From assembly GCF_018729455.1 (NCBI RefSeq), contig NZ_JAHHZF010000005.1, forward strand, positions 186,001 through 250,000: DNA of 64,000 bases. Reading direction: 5' to 3'. Both the position numbers and the translations under genes were made by a program. Shown here in pieces: positions 10,400-19,349 of the stretch. Source of the stretch: Prosthecodimorpha staleyi (GTDB lineage: Bacteria > Pseudomonadota > Alphaproteobacteria > Rhizobiales > Ancalomicrobiaceae). The notes under the pieces are model-generated. The model did no database searches. It saw only the letters and a list, made by a program, of their open reading frames with translations, and had not been told where the DNA came from. The first letter of the stretch is position 1. Every line of letters begins with the position of its first letter.

Positions 10400-11242
10400 A
10401 TGGCGCAGATCGACGATCTGCCGCCGCTGCGCGACGTGATCAGCCGGTTCGGGCTCGATGCGCGCAAATCGCTCGGCCAGAACTTCCTGCTCGACCTGAA
10501 CCTGACGGCCCGAATCGCCCGGGCCTCCGGCGAGCTCGAAGGCGCCACGGTGGTCGAGGTCGGCCCGGGGCCGGGCGGGCTGACGCGGGCGCTCTTGGCC
10601 GGCGGCGCGCGCCGCGTCGTCGCCATCGAGCGCGACGAGCGTTGCCTGGCGGCGCTCGCCGAGATCGCCGCCCATTATCCGGGCCGGCTCGAAGTGATCT
10701 CGGGCGACGCGCTGGCGGTCGACATGGCGGTGCTGGCCGGCGGCCCGGCCCGCATCGTCGCCAACCTGCCCTACAATGTCGCCACCCCGCTGCTGGTCGG
10801 CTGGCTGCGCGCCGAGCCCTGGCCGCCATGGTGGACCAGCGCGACGCTGATGTTCCAGCGCGAGGTCGCCGAACGGATCGTGGCGGCTGCCGGCGACGAC
10901 GCCTATGGCCGGCTCGGCGTGCTCGCCGGCTGGCGCTCGGAGGCCCGCATCCTGTTCGAGGTCGGTCCCAAGGCCTTCGTACCGCCGCCCAAGGTCACAT
11001 CCGCGATCGTCCATCTGGTGCCGCGCCCGGCGCCGCTCGCCGCCGATCCGGACCGGCTGGAGAAGGTCGTCGCCGCCGCCTTCAACCAGCGCCGCAAGAT
11101 GCTGCGCTCCAGCCTGAAGTCCGTCTTCGCCGACCCGGAAGCCGCGCTTGCTGCCGCCGGCATCGAGCCGACCCGGCGCGCCGAGGAGGTCGACGTGGCC
11201 GGCTTCGCCGCCCTGGCGCGAATCGGTCGGCCAGAGGCCTGA
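10400..11242 (+). CDS. rsmA: 16S rRNA (adenine1518-N6/adenine1519-N6)-dimethyltransferase
   Basis: KsgA/RsmA dimethylates two adjacent adenines in helix 45 of 16S rRNA, using S-adenosylmethionine. It has 280 residues. It shows SLGQNFLLD near residues 28-36 (family N-terminus), the SAM-binding motif [11 protein letters not shown] near 53-63, and the catalytic motif [13 protein letters not shown] near 120-130. The C-terminal helical domain is present and complete. The frame is open upstream, but the ATG one base after the pdxA stop gives the normal family N-terminus. Last gene of the lptF-to-rsmA run. Confidence 0.97.
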   Translation: MAQIDDLPPLRDVISRFGLDARKSLGQNFLLDLNLTARIARASGELEGATVVEVGPGPGGLTRALLAGGARRVVAIERDERCLAALAEIAAHYPGRLEVISGDALAVDMAVLAGGPARIVANLPYNVATPLLVGWLRAEPWPPWWTSATLMFQREVAERIVAAAGDDAYGRLGVLAGWRSEARILFEVGPKAFVPPPKVTSAIVHLVPRPAPLAADPDRLEKVVAAAFNQRRKMLRSSLKSVFADPEAALAAAGIEPTRRAEEVDVAGFAALARIGRPEA

Positions 11243-12051
11243 TCCGGCCGGCCGGCCGATCGACCCGCCGGCTGCCGCCCCTGCCCTGCCGAAGGTCTCG
11301 CCGCTCCGTCGTGCTCGAACGGCCTTGTCGCATCAGCCGACCGGCGGGCCGACGATCGTCTGCCGCCGGAGAGCCCGGGGGGTTGGGACGGCGACAATGC
11401 CGGCGCGACAGCGAGGCCCGGACTTCCGTGCCGGGCGGTCGCGCGCGCGCCGATCCGGCGCGGTCCCGACCCCCTGCTCCGAAGCAGGCTCGGAACAGAT
11501 CGGCCCGATTCGATCGGGAAGACTTCCGCGCAGTCAAAAAAGGATGCGGAGCGCTCTCCGATCCCCGCAGATCGGAAGCTCCTTTCGTTCAAGAGCCAAT
11601 CCGCCTTCGGAGCGATCGCTTCCCGGTCAGGGCGCGACAAGGACCCGATCGGTCCAGCCGCAGATCGGGCGGCGGGTTCGCCGGAGTGTTGAATTCCGTA
11701 TTCGAGCGCCGTTCCTACAGAATCTTAAATATTGCCCAATCAGGAATGCGTTAGAATTATTTTTTATTTCAGGAACAATCAGATAAATCATATCATGCAG
11801 ATCATGAAATGACCCTATTTTGGTATAATTGGAATGAATACTATGCAGTCTCATATGTCTTTCCGAATGTACAAAGCTACGGCATGGAGCGGCAAGTATA
11901 CAGGCGATCTCGGCACTTGCGGGATACGAAGCCGATGATCGAGCGCCGGTCCGAGGGTTTCGACGCGACCGCAATGCCCGTTTATCAATCCAAGATATAT
12001 AGTAAATAAAAATGCAATTTTGACTACACGAAACCGAAAGACCCCTCGCCG
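11243..12051. other. Intergenic region that turns AT-rich before the glycosyltransferase
   Basis: The first 450 bp are GC-rich and I see no convincing gene. From about 11,690 the base composition drops sharply, and runs such as tttttattt appear. Two short frames exist (63-70 residues), without ribosome sites or recognisable content. The AT-rich part most likely holds the promoter and long leader of the glycosyltransferase gene, and may mark an insertion boundary. Confidence 0.5.
11824..11829 (+). promoter_or_regulatory. Candidate -10 element (TATAAT) before the glycosyltransferase
   Basis: A perfect TATAAT preceded by TGG, about 220 bp upstream of the next start codon. No convincing -35 lies 16-18 bases upstream, and chance matches are more likely in this AT-rich stretch. 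Confidence 0.25.
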
Positions 12052-14631
12052 ATGCAGCCCGATCCAGCCGTTTCGCCACGCGCGAATGCATCCGACGCCG
12101 TGGCGGATGCGAGCGATCCGATCACCCAGCAGACTTTGGCAGATGCCGCCGTCAAGCCGACATCGGGCTCACGAGCAGCACCGGCACGCAGTCGCCGCCC
12201 CGCGCGCCGCGACGGATTTCTGGCCCAGGTGCTGACTTCGGTCGGGGCGCTGCTGCCGTTGCCGCGGAACACGGGCAGCCTGCGGATCCGCTTCGCTTCA
12301 GGTCCTCTTCGCAGCCGCATGACGGATGCGGACGCCAAGGCATCGCAGCGCCTGGAAGCGCCCGTTCCGCCCCCCGACCAATGCGCCGCCGCCGTCTCGG
12401 CAGCGGAGTCGCCGGCGAGCGCCGGCCTGCCGCCGATCGATCGAGACGCGGCCCGAGCCCAGGACCACGCGTCCATTCCCGCCGGGAGGATCGCGCCCGT
12501 TCACGATGGACAGGCATTGGCGGACGAGATCGCCGGCTCCGATCTGTTCGACGCGGATTTCTATGTCACGCGCAATCAGGGCCACCCGATCGGGGACATG
12601 AGCCCCGCCCTCCACTACATCCTGTTCGGGGCAGCGCGCGGGATCGCGCCGTCGGAGCGTTTCGACGGCAATCTCTATCTCGAACTCAACGCCGACGTTC
12701 AAACGTCGGGGATGAACCCGCTGATCCACTACCTTCGCCACGGCCGGGCCGAAGGTCGCCCGATCGCGAAAGGCGCAGCGCAGCGCCCCCCCGAACCGGC
12801 CCCCAAGCGCGCCAAGTCTGCGCCCGCCTTCGACGAGGCCAACAAGAGCACCTTTTCGCGGCGACGGCTCTATGAATTCGCGGCTGCCGAGCGTCTGGAG
12901 GCGGACCGCATCCGCTACTTCGCTGCGCGTGCCGACCGCTGTCGGGTCGGCATTTTCACGGCCAATGTCAATGCCTATGAGAGCATCAAGTATCACGAAT
13001 ACATCAACCCAGGTCACGACTACATCCTCTATACGGACCAGCCCCCGCTCTATCCGCATGTCTATACCGTCCGCCCGGTGCCGCTGTACGATCAGGACCC
13101 GACCCGAAGGGTGCGGTATATCAAGAACCATCCGCATCTCCTGATGGCCGACTACGAGGTTGCCGTCTGGATCGACAGCAACATTCTGATCCGCGGCGAC
13201 ATCGAGCCGATCGTGCAGGCCTTCAAGGAGTCGGGCGAGCCGATCGGCACCATCCCGCACCCCTTGCGCCGATCGGTCTATGAGGAGGGCGAGGCATGCA
13301 TCAAGAGGAGCAAGGACGACGCCGAGGTCATTCGCGCCCAGATGCTGCGCTATCGCCAGGAGGGCTTCGACTGTGACACGCTGGTCGAAAGCTGCATGAT
13401 CCTCTATCGCATCGGGCATCCCCAGTTGATGCCGGCCATGGCGAACTGGTGGAAGGAGATCGACGGCGGCTCGCGACGCGACCAGCTGTCCTTCAACATC
13501 GCCCTGGCGCGGGCCCAGGCATCCTTTCATCCGGTGATGCAGCGCCCGGTCAGTGCCCGCAACCACCCGGCCCTGGCCTTCTTCCACCATGATTGCGACG
13601 GGACTCCGATCAGCGCCTTCCGGGCCACCGGATGGGAGCCCATTCCCGCGCGGCGCGACGACCTGGAGTGCCGCATCGGCGCGCAGGCGGAGCGGTCGGC
13701 CGATATCGTGATCTGCGTCCACAATGCCCCCGACTGGGTCCGGCGTTGCCTCGCCTCCGTGGCGGCGACCCGCAATGCAGAGCGCCATCGCATCATCCTG
13801 ATCGACGACGGCTCGGGTGCCGAAACGGCTGACCTGCTGCAGTCTTTCGCCGCCGAAACCGACAATGTCCTGCTCGTCCGCCACGATACGGCGCTCGGCT
13901 ATACCCGCGCGGCCAATGTCGGGTTGAAGCTCTCCGAGGCCGAATTTGTTGTGCTGCTGAACAGCGACACCGTCGTGACCACGCACTGGATCGAGAAGCT
14001 GATGGATGTGGCCTTCTCGAAGCCGCATATCGGCTTGGTCGGCCCCCTGTCCAATGCGGCCTCCAACCAATCCCTGCCCGATCACCGCAGCACGCCCGGA
14101 CAGACGGCCGTCAACGATCTGCCGCCCGGGATGGAGCCGGACGACATGAACGCCTGGTGCGAGGCGCATGCCCGCGCCGACGGATGCGTTCATGCGCCCC
14201 TCGTGCATGGCTTCTGCCTGGGCGTCACGCGCGCATTGATCGATCGGATCGGCGTCTTCGACGAGGAGAACTTCAAACTCGGCTACGGCGAGGAGGACGA
14301 CTACTGCTTCCGGGCCGTCGACGCCGGGTTTGCACTGGCGATCGCAACCCACACCTTCGTGTACCATGCGAAGACCCAGAGCTATGGCGCCGACCGGCGC
14401 AAGGCGCTCTCCAAGGCCGGCAACACCCGGCTGCGCGAACTTCACAGCAGCGTCCGGGTCGATCGCGCGACCAGAAACCTCGCCGAGGACCCCGAGCTGG
14501 TGCGGCTGCGGACGCTCTGCGCGGCGCTCCATCGCGCGGGACCGCACGGCGAACTCGCCGTGACCGAGCCAACCGATGCACCGGGGGTAACCGCGCCGCC
14601 GGCGATGCCGGACGGGATGCCGGACGGCTAG
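12052..14631 (+). CDS. Multidomain glycosyltransferase (DUF616-like domain plus GT2 domain)
   Basis: 859 residues, no signal peptide or membrane helix. The first 155 residues are low-complexity. Residues about 160-240 hold two copies of the D-xx-Y / P-L-x-H-Y-L-x-x-G motif (LHYILFGAARGIAPS and IHYLRHGRAEGRPI), common in large bacterial glycan-assembly transferases. Residues about 297-500 resemble DUF616/TOD1-type transferases (RVGIFTANVNAYE, then VAVWIDSNILI with a D-x-N). Residues about 550-780 are a GT2 domain: IVICVHN, IDDGSG, LNSDT near 636 as the DxD-equivalent, and GYGEEDDYCFR near 743 as the acceptor-activating ED motif. It probably elongates a surface polysaccharide, taking two sugar-transfer steps in one chain. 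Substrates are unknown. It interrupts the rsmA-gmk neighbourhood and follows an AT-rich leader, suggesting it was acquired. Confidence 0.85.
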   Translation: MQPDPAVSPRANASDAVADASDPITQQTLADAAVKPTSGSRAAPARSRRPARRDGFLAQVLTSVGALLPLPRNTGSLRIRFASGPLRSRMTDADAKASQRLEAPVPPPDQCAAAVSAAESPASAGLPPIDRDAARAQDHASIPAGRIAPVHDGQALADEIAGSDLFDADFYVTRNQGHPIGDMSPALHYILFGAARGIAPSERFDGNLYLELNADVQTSGMNPLIHYLRHGRAEGRPIAKGAAQRPPEPAPKRAKSAPAFDEANKSTFSRRRLYEFAAAERLEADRIRYFAARADRCRVGIFTANVNAYESIKYHEYINPGHDYILYTDQPPLYPHVYTVRPVPLYDQDPTRRVRYIKNHPHLLMADYEVAVWIDSNILIRGDIEPIVQAFKESGEPIGTIPHPLRRSVYEEGEACIKRSKDDAEVIRAQMLRYRQEGFDCDTLVESCMILYRIGHPQLMPAMANWWKEIDGGSRRDQLSFNIALARAQASFHPVMQRPVSARNHPALAFFHHDCDGTPISAFRATGWEPIPARRDDLECRIGAQAERSADIVICVHNAPDWVRRCLASVAATRNAERHRIILIDDGSGAETADLLQSFAAETDNVLLVRHDTALGYTRAANVGLKLSEAEFVVLLNSDTVVTTHWIEKLMDVAFSKPHIGLVGPLSNAASNQSLPDHRSTPGQTAVNDLPPGMEPDDMNAWCEAHARADGCVHAPLVHGFCLGVTRALIDRIGVFDEENFKLGYGEEDDYCFRAVDAGFALAIATHTFVYHAKTQSYGADRRKALSKAGNTRLRELHSSVRVDRATRNLAEDPELVRLRTLCAALHRAGPHGELAVTEPTDAPGVTAPPAMPDGMPDG

Positions 14632-14665
14632 AGGTCCGGATCGGGATGCCGTCGGCAACCCGGCT

Positions 14666-14691
14666 CGGCCGCAGTTCCCGGAGTGCGGCCG
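14666..14691 (+). terminator. Hairpin after the glycosyltransferase gene
   Basis: Perfect 8-bp arms CGGCCGCA / TGCGGCCG with a 10-base loop, 35 bp after the stop. There is no T-run, so intrinsic termination is uncertain. Confidence 0.3.
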
Positions 14692-14883
14692 CACAGCGCC
14701 AGCGCTCACCTGAGGCGCCCGCCGCGCCCGGCTCCGCCGCCCTGGCGCGGATGTGAGGATCGGCGGGCACGGTCGCCCGGATTGCGCGCCGACCCGTTCG
14801 GCCGCAGCCGCCCGACCGCTTGATTTCGCCTGTCTGCTCCGGCTCTAATCCGTTGCGCGACAACGAGAAGAAAGGCCGGGGGG

Positions 14884-15930
14884 ATGCTGCGCCAGGCGAT
14901 CGTCGAATATGGGATGCCGCTGTGCGAGGCGGTCGAGCCGACGCCGGAGCCGCGCGGGCGGGAGGTGCTGCTGCGCATCCGCCATTGCGGCGTCTGCCAT
15001 TCCGACCTGCACCTGCTCGACGGCCATTTCGATCTCGGCGGCGGCAAGAGCCTCGACGTGCGCGGCGGCCGCGAACTCCCGTTCACGCTCGGCCACGAGA
15101 TCGAGGGCGAAGTCGAGGCGGTCGGACCGGAGGCGACCGGCGTCGCGATCGGCCAGCGCCGCGTGGTGTTTCCCTGGATCGGCTGCGGCCAGTGCGACAG
15201 CTGCCGGGCCGGCGAGGAGCAGATCTGCGTCAAGCCGCAGCAGATGGGCATCCAGGTCGACGGCGGCTATGCGACCCATCTTCTGGTGCCGGACGCGCGC
15301 TATCTGATCGACTATGCCGGCATCCCGGCCGAGCGCGCCGGCAGCCTGATGTGCTCCGGCCTGACCGCCTATGCGGCGCTGCGGCGGCTCGGCAGTCTGG
15401 CCGAGCGCGGTCCCGTCCTGATCATGGGGCTCGGCGGTGTCGGCATGATGGGCTTCGCCTTCGCCAAGGCGATGTTCGCCCATGCGCCCGTGGTCGCCGA
15501 CATCTCCGCGGCCAAGCGCGAGGCGGCACTCGCCGCCGGCGCCGCCTCGGCCTGGGACCCGTCCGATCCGGAAGCCCGGCGCGCCTTCCTGAAGGCGACC
15601 GGCGGCGTCTTCGGCGCGGTCGACTTCGTCGGCGCCGAGGTGTCGTTCAACTTCGCCCAGGCGGCCCTCAAGAAGGGCGGCAAGCTGGTCGTGGCCGGCC
15701 TGTTCGGCGGTTCCTTTTCGATGCCGATTCCGTTCCTGCCGATGCGGGCGATTGCCATCGAGGGCAGCTATGTCGGCACGCTCGGCGAGGCCGAGGCGAT
15801 GATCGATCTGGTCCGCTCCGGCAAGGTGCCGCCGCTGCCGATCGAGACGCGCCCGCTCTCGGCCGCCAACCAGGCCCTGGACGACCTGCGCGGCGGCCGG
15901 GTGATGGGCCGGATCGTGCTGACGCCCTGA
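14884..15930 (+). CDS. Zinc-dependent alcohol dehydrogenase (MDR family)
   Basis: 348 residues, cytosolic. It has the catalytic zinc ligands CGVCHSD (about residues 36-42) and GHEIEG (about 68-73), a structural zinc site CGQCDSCRAGEEQIC near 101-115, and a Rossmann glycine motif MGLGGVGMMG near 181-190 for NAD(P). This is a complete medium-chain dehydrogenase of the class that oxidises primary alcohols or reduces aldehydes; the substrate cannot be told. Start: ATG preceded by GGGGG. A single-gene unit followed by a palindromic repeat. Confidence 0.9.
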   Translation: MLRQAIVEYGMPLCEAVEPTPEPRGREVLLRIRHCGVCHSDLHLLDGHFDLGGGKSLDVRGGRELPFTLGHEIEGEVEAVGPEATGVAIGQRRVVFPWIGCGQCDSCRAGEEQICVKPQQMGIQVDGGYATHLLVPDARYLIDYAGIPAERAGSLMCSGLTAYAALRRLGSLAERGPVLIMGLGGVGMMGFAFAKAMFAHAPVVADISAAKREAALAAGAASAWDPSDPEARRAFLKATGGVFGAVDFVGAEVSFNFAQAALKKGGKLVVAGLFGGSFSMPIPFLPMRAIAIEGSYVGTLGEAEAMIDLVRSGKVPPLPIETRPLSAANQALDDLRGGRVMGRIVLTP

Positions 15931-15960
15931 CGGGGTGGCGCCACGACTAGAGCCTGTCCC

Positions 15961-16064
15961 GTCTGGATCGAAGCGATCCAGACGAAAAGGACTGGCTCAA
16001 GGTGTTGATGCTGGAGCATTTCCTTATGGATCGGATGATTCCATCCGATCCGGAAATGCTCTAG
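15961..16064. repeat. Composite dispersed palindromic element, copy A
   Basis: Two hairpins in tandem. The first has arms GTCTGGATCG / CGATCCAGAC around a 3-base loop. The second is nested: outer arms GAGCATTTCC / GGAAATGCTC and inner arms GGATCGGATG / CATCCGATCC. It ends CTAG. The second hairpin shares its plan and end sequence (GGAGCAT... TGATTC ... ATGCTCTAG) with the element at 41472-41522. This is the style of intergenic palindromes dispersed in rhizobial genomes. It lies between converging genes and may also terminate transcription. Confidence 0.75.
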
Positions 16065-16103
16065 GTCGGGCGGCCTCCGGTTTCCGGGCTGCCCGCGGCG
16101 TAC

Positions 16104-16874
16104 TCAGGCCGATCGGGCGCGCTTGCGGTTCGGACGGCGGTCGGCCTTCTCGACCGGATCGGCAGGACGGGGCGCAGCCTCCGCCGCGACCGACGCTGCG
16201 GGGTCCGGCTTCCGGCCGTGCAGCGCCTCGGACATCATCTTCAGTTCCTCCGTCAGCGCCGCCAGGGCGGTGCCGAGCGGCCCGATCCGGGCGGCCGCGA
16301 CCTTTGCATTGAAGGCGACGGGCCGGCCGGCCGCGGGTTCGCCTGCCGCCGCCGGGGGCGCGTTCGGTTCGGAAGGCTGGTGACCGCCGCCGGCACGCGG
16401 GCGCATGGCCAGGATGGCCGCACGCTCGGCCTCCAAGGCGCCGACGACCTCGCCCAAGGCCGTCAGGACGGCGTCGCAGCGGCGCTGGACCAGGCGGGTC
16501 ACGGAAAGCGCGACCGGCATCCCGTCGGCGGGCGCCTCCGCCACCGCACGCACCTCCTCCAGGAAGGTGGTGACCCGCTCGCCGACCGAAGCCGCCCCGC
16601 CCTCGAACAGGCTGCGGGCGGTGCCGGCGGGCAGCGGCGGAATGCCCATCGCCGGATCGCCGGCGAGCAGGTCACGTTGTCCGGCCTCGAACTGGCCAAC
16701 TGCCGTCAGCAGGCGCTCGCGCATTGCCGCGCGATCGTCCAGGCCGCCGAACAGCAGGAGTTGGAGCCCGATGCGCTGACTCAGCATGCGCAGCCGGCCC
16801 GCCAGGCTGATCCAATGCGCATAGAGGGCCGCGCCATCATCTTCGCGGCAATCTGGTTCGCGGTCGGTCGGCAT
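16104..16874 (-). CDS. Soluble protein with a PilJ/NarX-type motif
   Basis: 256 residues. Residues 23-38 (SLAGRLRMLSQRIGLQ) match the conserved helix found in the periplasmic sensor part of PilJ and of NarX/NarQ kinases. Here, however, there is no signal peptide, no membrane helix and no output domain. The rest is helical (about 45-140 and 180-225), with an Ala/Pro/Gly linker near 145-175 and a Lys/Arg-rich tail ending KRARSA. The function is unknown. The motif suggests helical-bundle ligand sensing or dimerisation in the cytoplasm. It lies downstream of gmk on the same strand, with a gap of about 160 bp. Confidence 0.65.
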   Translation of the reverse strand: MPTDREPDCREDDGAALYAHWISLAGRLRMLSQRIGLQLLLFGGLDDRAAMRERLLTAVGQFEAGQRDLLAGDPAMGIPPLPAGTARSLFEGGAASVGERVTTFLEEVRAVAEAPADGMPVALSVTRLVQRRCDAVLTALGEVVGALEAERAAILAMRPRAGGGHQPSEPNAPPAAAGEPAAGRPVAFNAKVAAARIGPLGTALAALTEELKMMSEALHGRKPDPAASVAAEAAPRPADPVEKADRRPNRKRARSA

Positions 16875-17036
16875 GGACGGCGTCCCTCGGACGGAGCGTT
16901 GGCGTGGTTCGATACCGCCATGCTCTCGCCGACAGGGTTAATGCCGCGTTAATGCCGCGATCCGTCCGTTACGATTCGTTAAAACCGATGACGGCGCGCC
17001 GAAGGCGATCGCGCAAGGGCGCCGCGCGGCCGGGCG

Positions 17037-17720
17037 TCAGCCCGTCAATCCTTCGATGAAGCGGCCGATCCCCGTACGCCGGGCACGCTTCAGCCGCTCC
17101 GCGCGCAGGATGGCGGACACGTCCGCGAAGGCGCCGTCGAGATCGTCATTGACGATGACATAGTCGAAGCGCTTCCACTCGGCCATTTCGCGCGACGAGT
17201 TCTTGAGACGCTTCTCGATCACCTCCGGAGCATCCTCGGCCCGGCGCTGCAGGCGCAGGCGCAGTTCGGCCATGGTCGGCGGCAGGATGAAGATGGTCGC
17301 CACATCGTCCGGCATCCGGTCGATCAATTGCACGGCGCCCTGCCAGTCGATGTCGAACAGCACGTCCCGCCCCGCCGCGATCGCCCGTTCGACCGGCGCG
17401 AGCGGCGTGCCGTAATAGTTGCCGTGTACTTCCGCCCATTCGAGCAGCCCGTTGCGGTCGCGCAACGATTCGAATTCCGGCACCGAGATGAAATGGTAGT
17501 GGACGCCGTTGACCTCGCTCTGCCGGCGCTCCCGGGTGGTCACCGACACCGACAGTACGATCTGCCGGTCGGTATCGAGCAGCAGCCGCGACAGCGTCCC
17601 CTTGCCGGCACCCGACGGCGACGACAGCACCAGCATCACGCCGCGCCGGCCGATTTCTGTGCGGGAGCGGCCCGCTTGCTGCAGGCTCTGGGGAAGGTCG
17701 GCGGAGGCCATCGGTTTCAC
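17037..17720 (-). CDS. gmk: Guanylate kinase
   Basis: Phosphorylates GMP to GDP with ATP in the cytosol. The ORF encodes 227 residues. The P-loop SSPSGAGKGTLSRLL lies near residues 33-47, the GMP-binding segment SVTTRERRQSEVNGVHYHF near 59-77, and the lid-region residues around RLQRRAEDAPEVIEKR near 154-169. Two starts are possible: a GTG that overlaps the yicC stop (GTGA) and an ATG three codons later at 17711. The coupling to yicC holds for either. The yicC-gmk pair is a standard alphaproteobacterial and wider bacterial arrangement. Confidence 0.96.
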   Translation of the reverse strand: MKPMASADLPQSLQQAGRSRTEIGRRGVMLVLSSPSGAGKGTLSRLLLDTDRQIVLSVSVTTRERRQSEVNGVHYHFISVPEFESLRDRNGLLEWAEVHGNYYGTPLAPVERAIAAGRDVLFDIDWQGAVQLIDRMPDDVATIFILPPTMAELRLRLQRRAEDAPEVIEKRLKNSSREMAEWKRFDYVIVNDDLDGAFADVSAILRAERLKRARRTGIGRFIEGLTG

Positions 17721-18604
17721 TCGACGTTCTGGATCTGCTCGCGGAACTGGTCGACCACCGTCTTCAGGTCGAGACCGATCGCCGTCAATGCCCGATCGTT
17801 CGATTTCGAGCAGAGCGTGTTGGATTCGCGATTGAATTCCTGGGCCAGAAAGTCGAGCCGGCGGCCGACCGCGCCGCCGTCGCGAATCAGGGCGCGGCCC
17901 TGGGCGACATGGGCGAAGAGCCGGTCGAGTTCCTCGCGAATGTCCGCGCGCGTGGCGATCAGCACGGCCTCCTGGTGCAGGCGCTGCGGATCGAGCGCCG
18001 GCACGGCGTCCAGCAAGGCCCGCACCTGCTCGGCGAGACGCTCGCGGATGGCCTCGACGCTGCGCGCCGGATTGGCCTCGGCGGCCTTGGCCAGCGCCTC
18101 GACGGTGTCGAGATGACCGGCCAGCACGGCGGCCACCGCAGCCCCTTCGCGCGCGCGCGCCTCGACCAGGGCGTCGAGCGCACGGTCGAGGCCGTCGAGC
18201 ACCGCCGCGTCGAACGCCGCCCGCGCCGCTTCGTCATCCTCCGCGTCGGCGGTCTCCACCACCCCCTTCACGGCCAGGATGCCGTCGAGGCTCGGCGGCG
18301 CGGTCTCGATCCGCTCCGCGATCAGGCGCATGGCTTCGACGACGGCCGCGAGCGCCGCCTCGTTGATGCGCAACTGAGTGGCGGCATGCTCGCGCAGCAC
18401 CGTCAGCGTGAAGCTGCAATTGCCGCGCACCAGCCGCCGGCCGGCCCGCTCGCGGGTCGGTATCTCCAGGCGTTCCAGGCCGGGCGGCAGGCGCAGGCGC
18501 ACGTCGAGGCCCTTGCCGTTGACGCTGCGCAGTTCCCAGGTCCATCGCTGCCCCGCACTGGAGCCATCGGTGCGGGCAAAACCGGTCATGCTGTTGAGGG
18601 CCAT
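17717..18604 (-). CDS. yicC: YicC family protein (predicted endoribonuclease)
   Basis: 295 residues with the family N-terminus MALNSMTGFAR and a C-terminal segment ending in FREQIQNVE. The middle is a long helical region rich in Arg and Glu. YicC proteins have been described as RNases acting on small RNAs in Escherichia coli; that function is not tested here. The ORF stays open further upstream, but the ATG at 18604 has GGAGG seven bases before it and gives the family N-terminus. It is translationally coupled to gmk. Confidence 0.92.
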   Translation of the reverse strand: MALNSMTGFARTDGSSAGQRWTWELRSVNGKGLDVRLRLPPGLERLEIPTRERAGRRLVRGNCSFTLTVLREHAATQLRINEAALAAVVEAMRLIAERIETAPPSLDGILAVKGVVETADAEDDEAARAAFDAAVLDGLDRALDALVEARAREGAAVAAVLAGHLDTVEALAKAAEANPARSVEAIRERLAEQVRALLDAVPALDPQRLHQEAVLIATRADIREELDRLFAHVAQGRALIRDGGAVGRRLDFLAQEFNRESNTLCSKSNDRALTAIGLDLKTVVDQFREQIQNVE

Positions 18605-18746
18605 GACGCCTCCGTGAAATCCGATTGTCCTGCCCGCCGGCACCGTGCCGAAGCCCGCCGAACGGACCGGCACCTTACCGGCTGCCGTTGCAGGGCGAAA
18701 TTGCTCATTGGTGTCACGTCCGCGGAATCCTGCCGGGCGCGCCCGG

Positions 18747-19250
18747 TCACCGGCGCCCCCAGCCGGCACGAAAGGCGGGCATGATGTGGTCGCGCGACAA
18801 CTCCGCGATCTCGATCGGCGGCAGGTCGAAGGGATCGACCCAGACAATCTCCTCGATCTCGGCCTCCGGCCGGACCGGCCGATCGATCCGGATCACGAAC
18901 ACCTCGGCCTCGACCCGGTGGCCCGCTTCGTGGGCCGCCCGGGCCGCGAAGCGGCCGAGCGGTTCGGGCATGTCCGCGCCGAGCGCCAGCCCGAGCTCTT
19001 CCATGAGTTCCCGGCGCAGCGCATCGATCGGGCTCTCGCCGGGCTCGATCTTGCCGCCGGCCTGCATGAAGGTGCGGCTGCCGCGCTTGCGCACCAGCAG
19101 CACCCGGCCGCTCGGATCGGCAATGACCGCCGCGGCGATGCGGATGACCGGACCCTGCGGCGGCAGTCGGTCGCTCACGACCGGACGCGCCCCGTGCCGA
19201 TGCATCGGCTGCATCGGCCGATGCCATTGCACAGAACCGGCCTCGGCCAC
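18747..19250 (-). CDS. Nudix hydrolase
   Basis: 167 residues. A full Nudix box is visible in GGKIEPGESPIDALRREL followed by MEELGL (about residues 66-89), matching G-x5-E-x7-REUxEExGU, so the enzyme should hydrolyse a nucleoside diphosphate linked to another group. The hydrophobic strand IRIAAAVIADPSGRVLLVRK precedes it. The likely substrate is unknown; the short size is typical of MutT-like house-cleaning enzymes. The N-terminal 35 residues before this strand are weakly supported, so a later start is possible. It sits between mltG and yicC on the same strand. Confidence 0.88.
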   Translation of the reverse strand: MAEAGSVQWHRPMQPMHRHGARPVVSDRLPPQGPVIRIAAAVIADPSGRVLLVRKRGSRTFMQAGGKIEPGESPIDALRRELMEELGLALGADMPEPLGRFAARAAHEAGHRVEAEVFVIRIDRPVRPEAEIEEIVWVDPFDLPPIEIAELSRDHIMPAFRAGWGRR

Positions 19251-19349
19251 GACGCGCTCGCCGCCGCTGCCGGGTGCCGGCCTGGACCGGGCACAGGGGC
19301 GAGGGTGAAGGACGCGGCGTCTGCCAGCAAGACCACGGACCGGATCCGG

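Noticed and set aside
11148-11786. 212-residue frame across the rsmA end and the following gap
   Set aside because: Begins inside rsmA out of frame, Arg/Pro/Ser-rich and without recognisable content.
11809-12009. 66-residue frame in the AT-rich leader
   Set aside because: No Shine-Dalgarno and no conservation evidence; overlaps the likely promoter of the glycosyltransferase.
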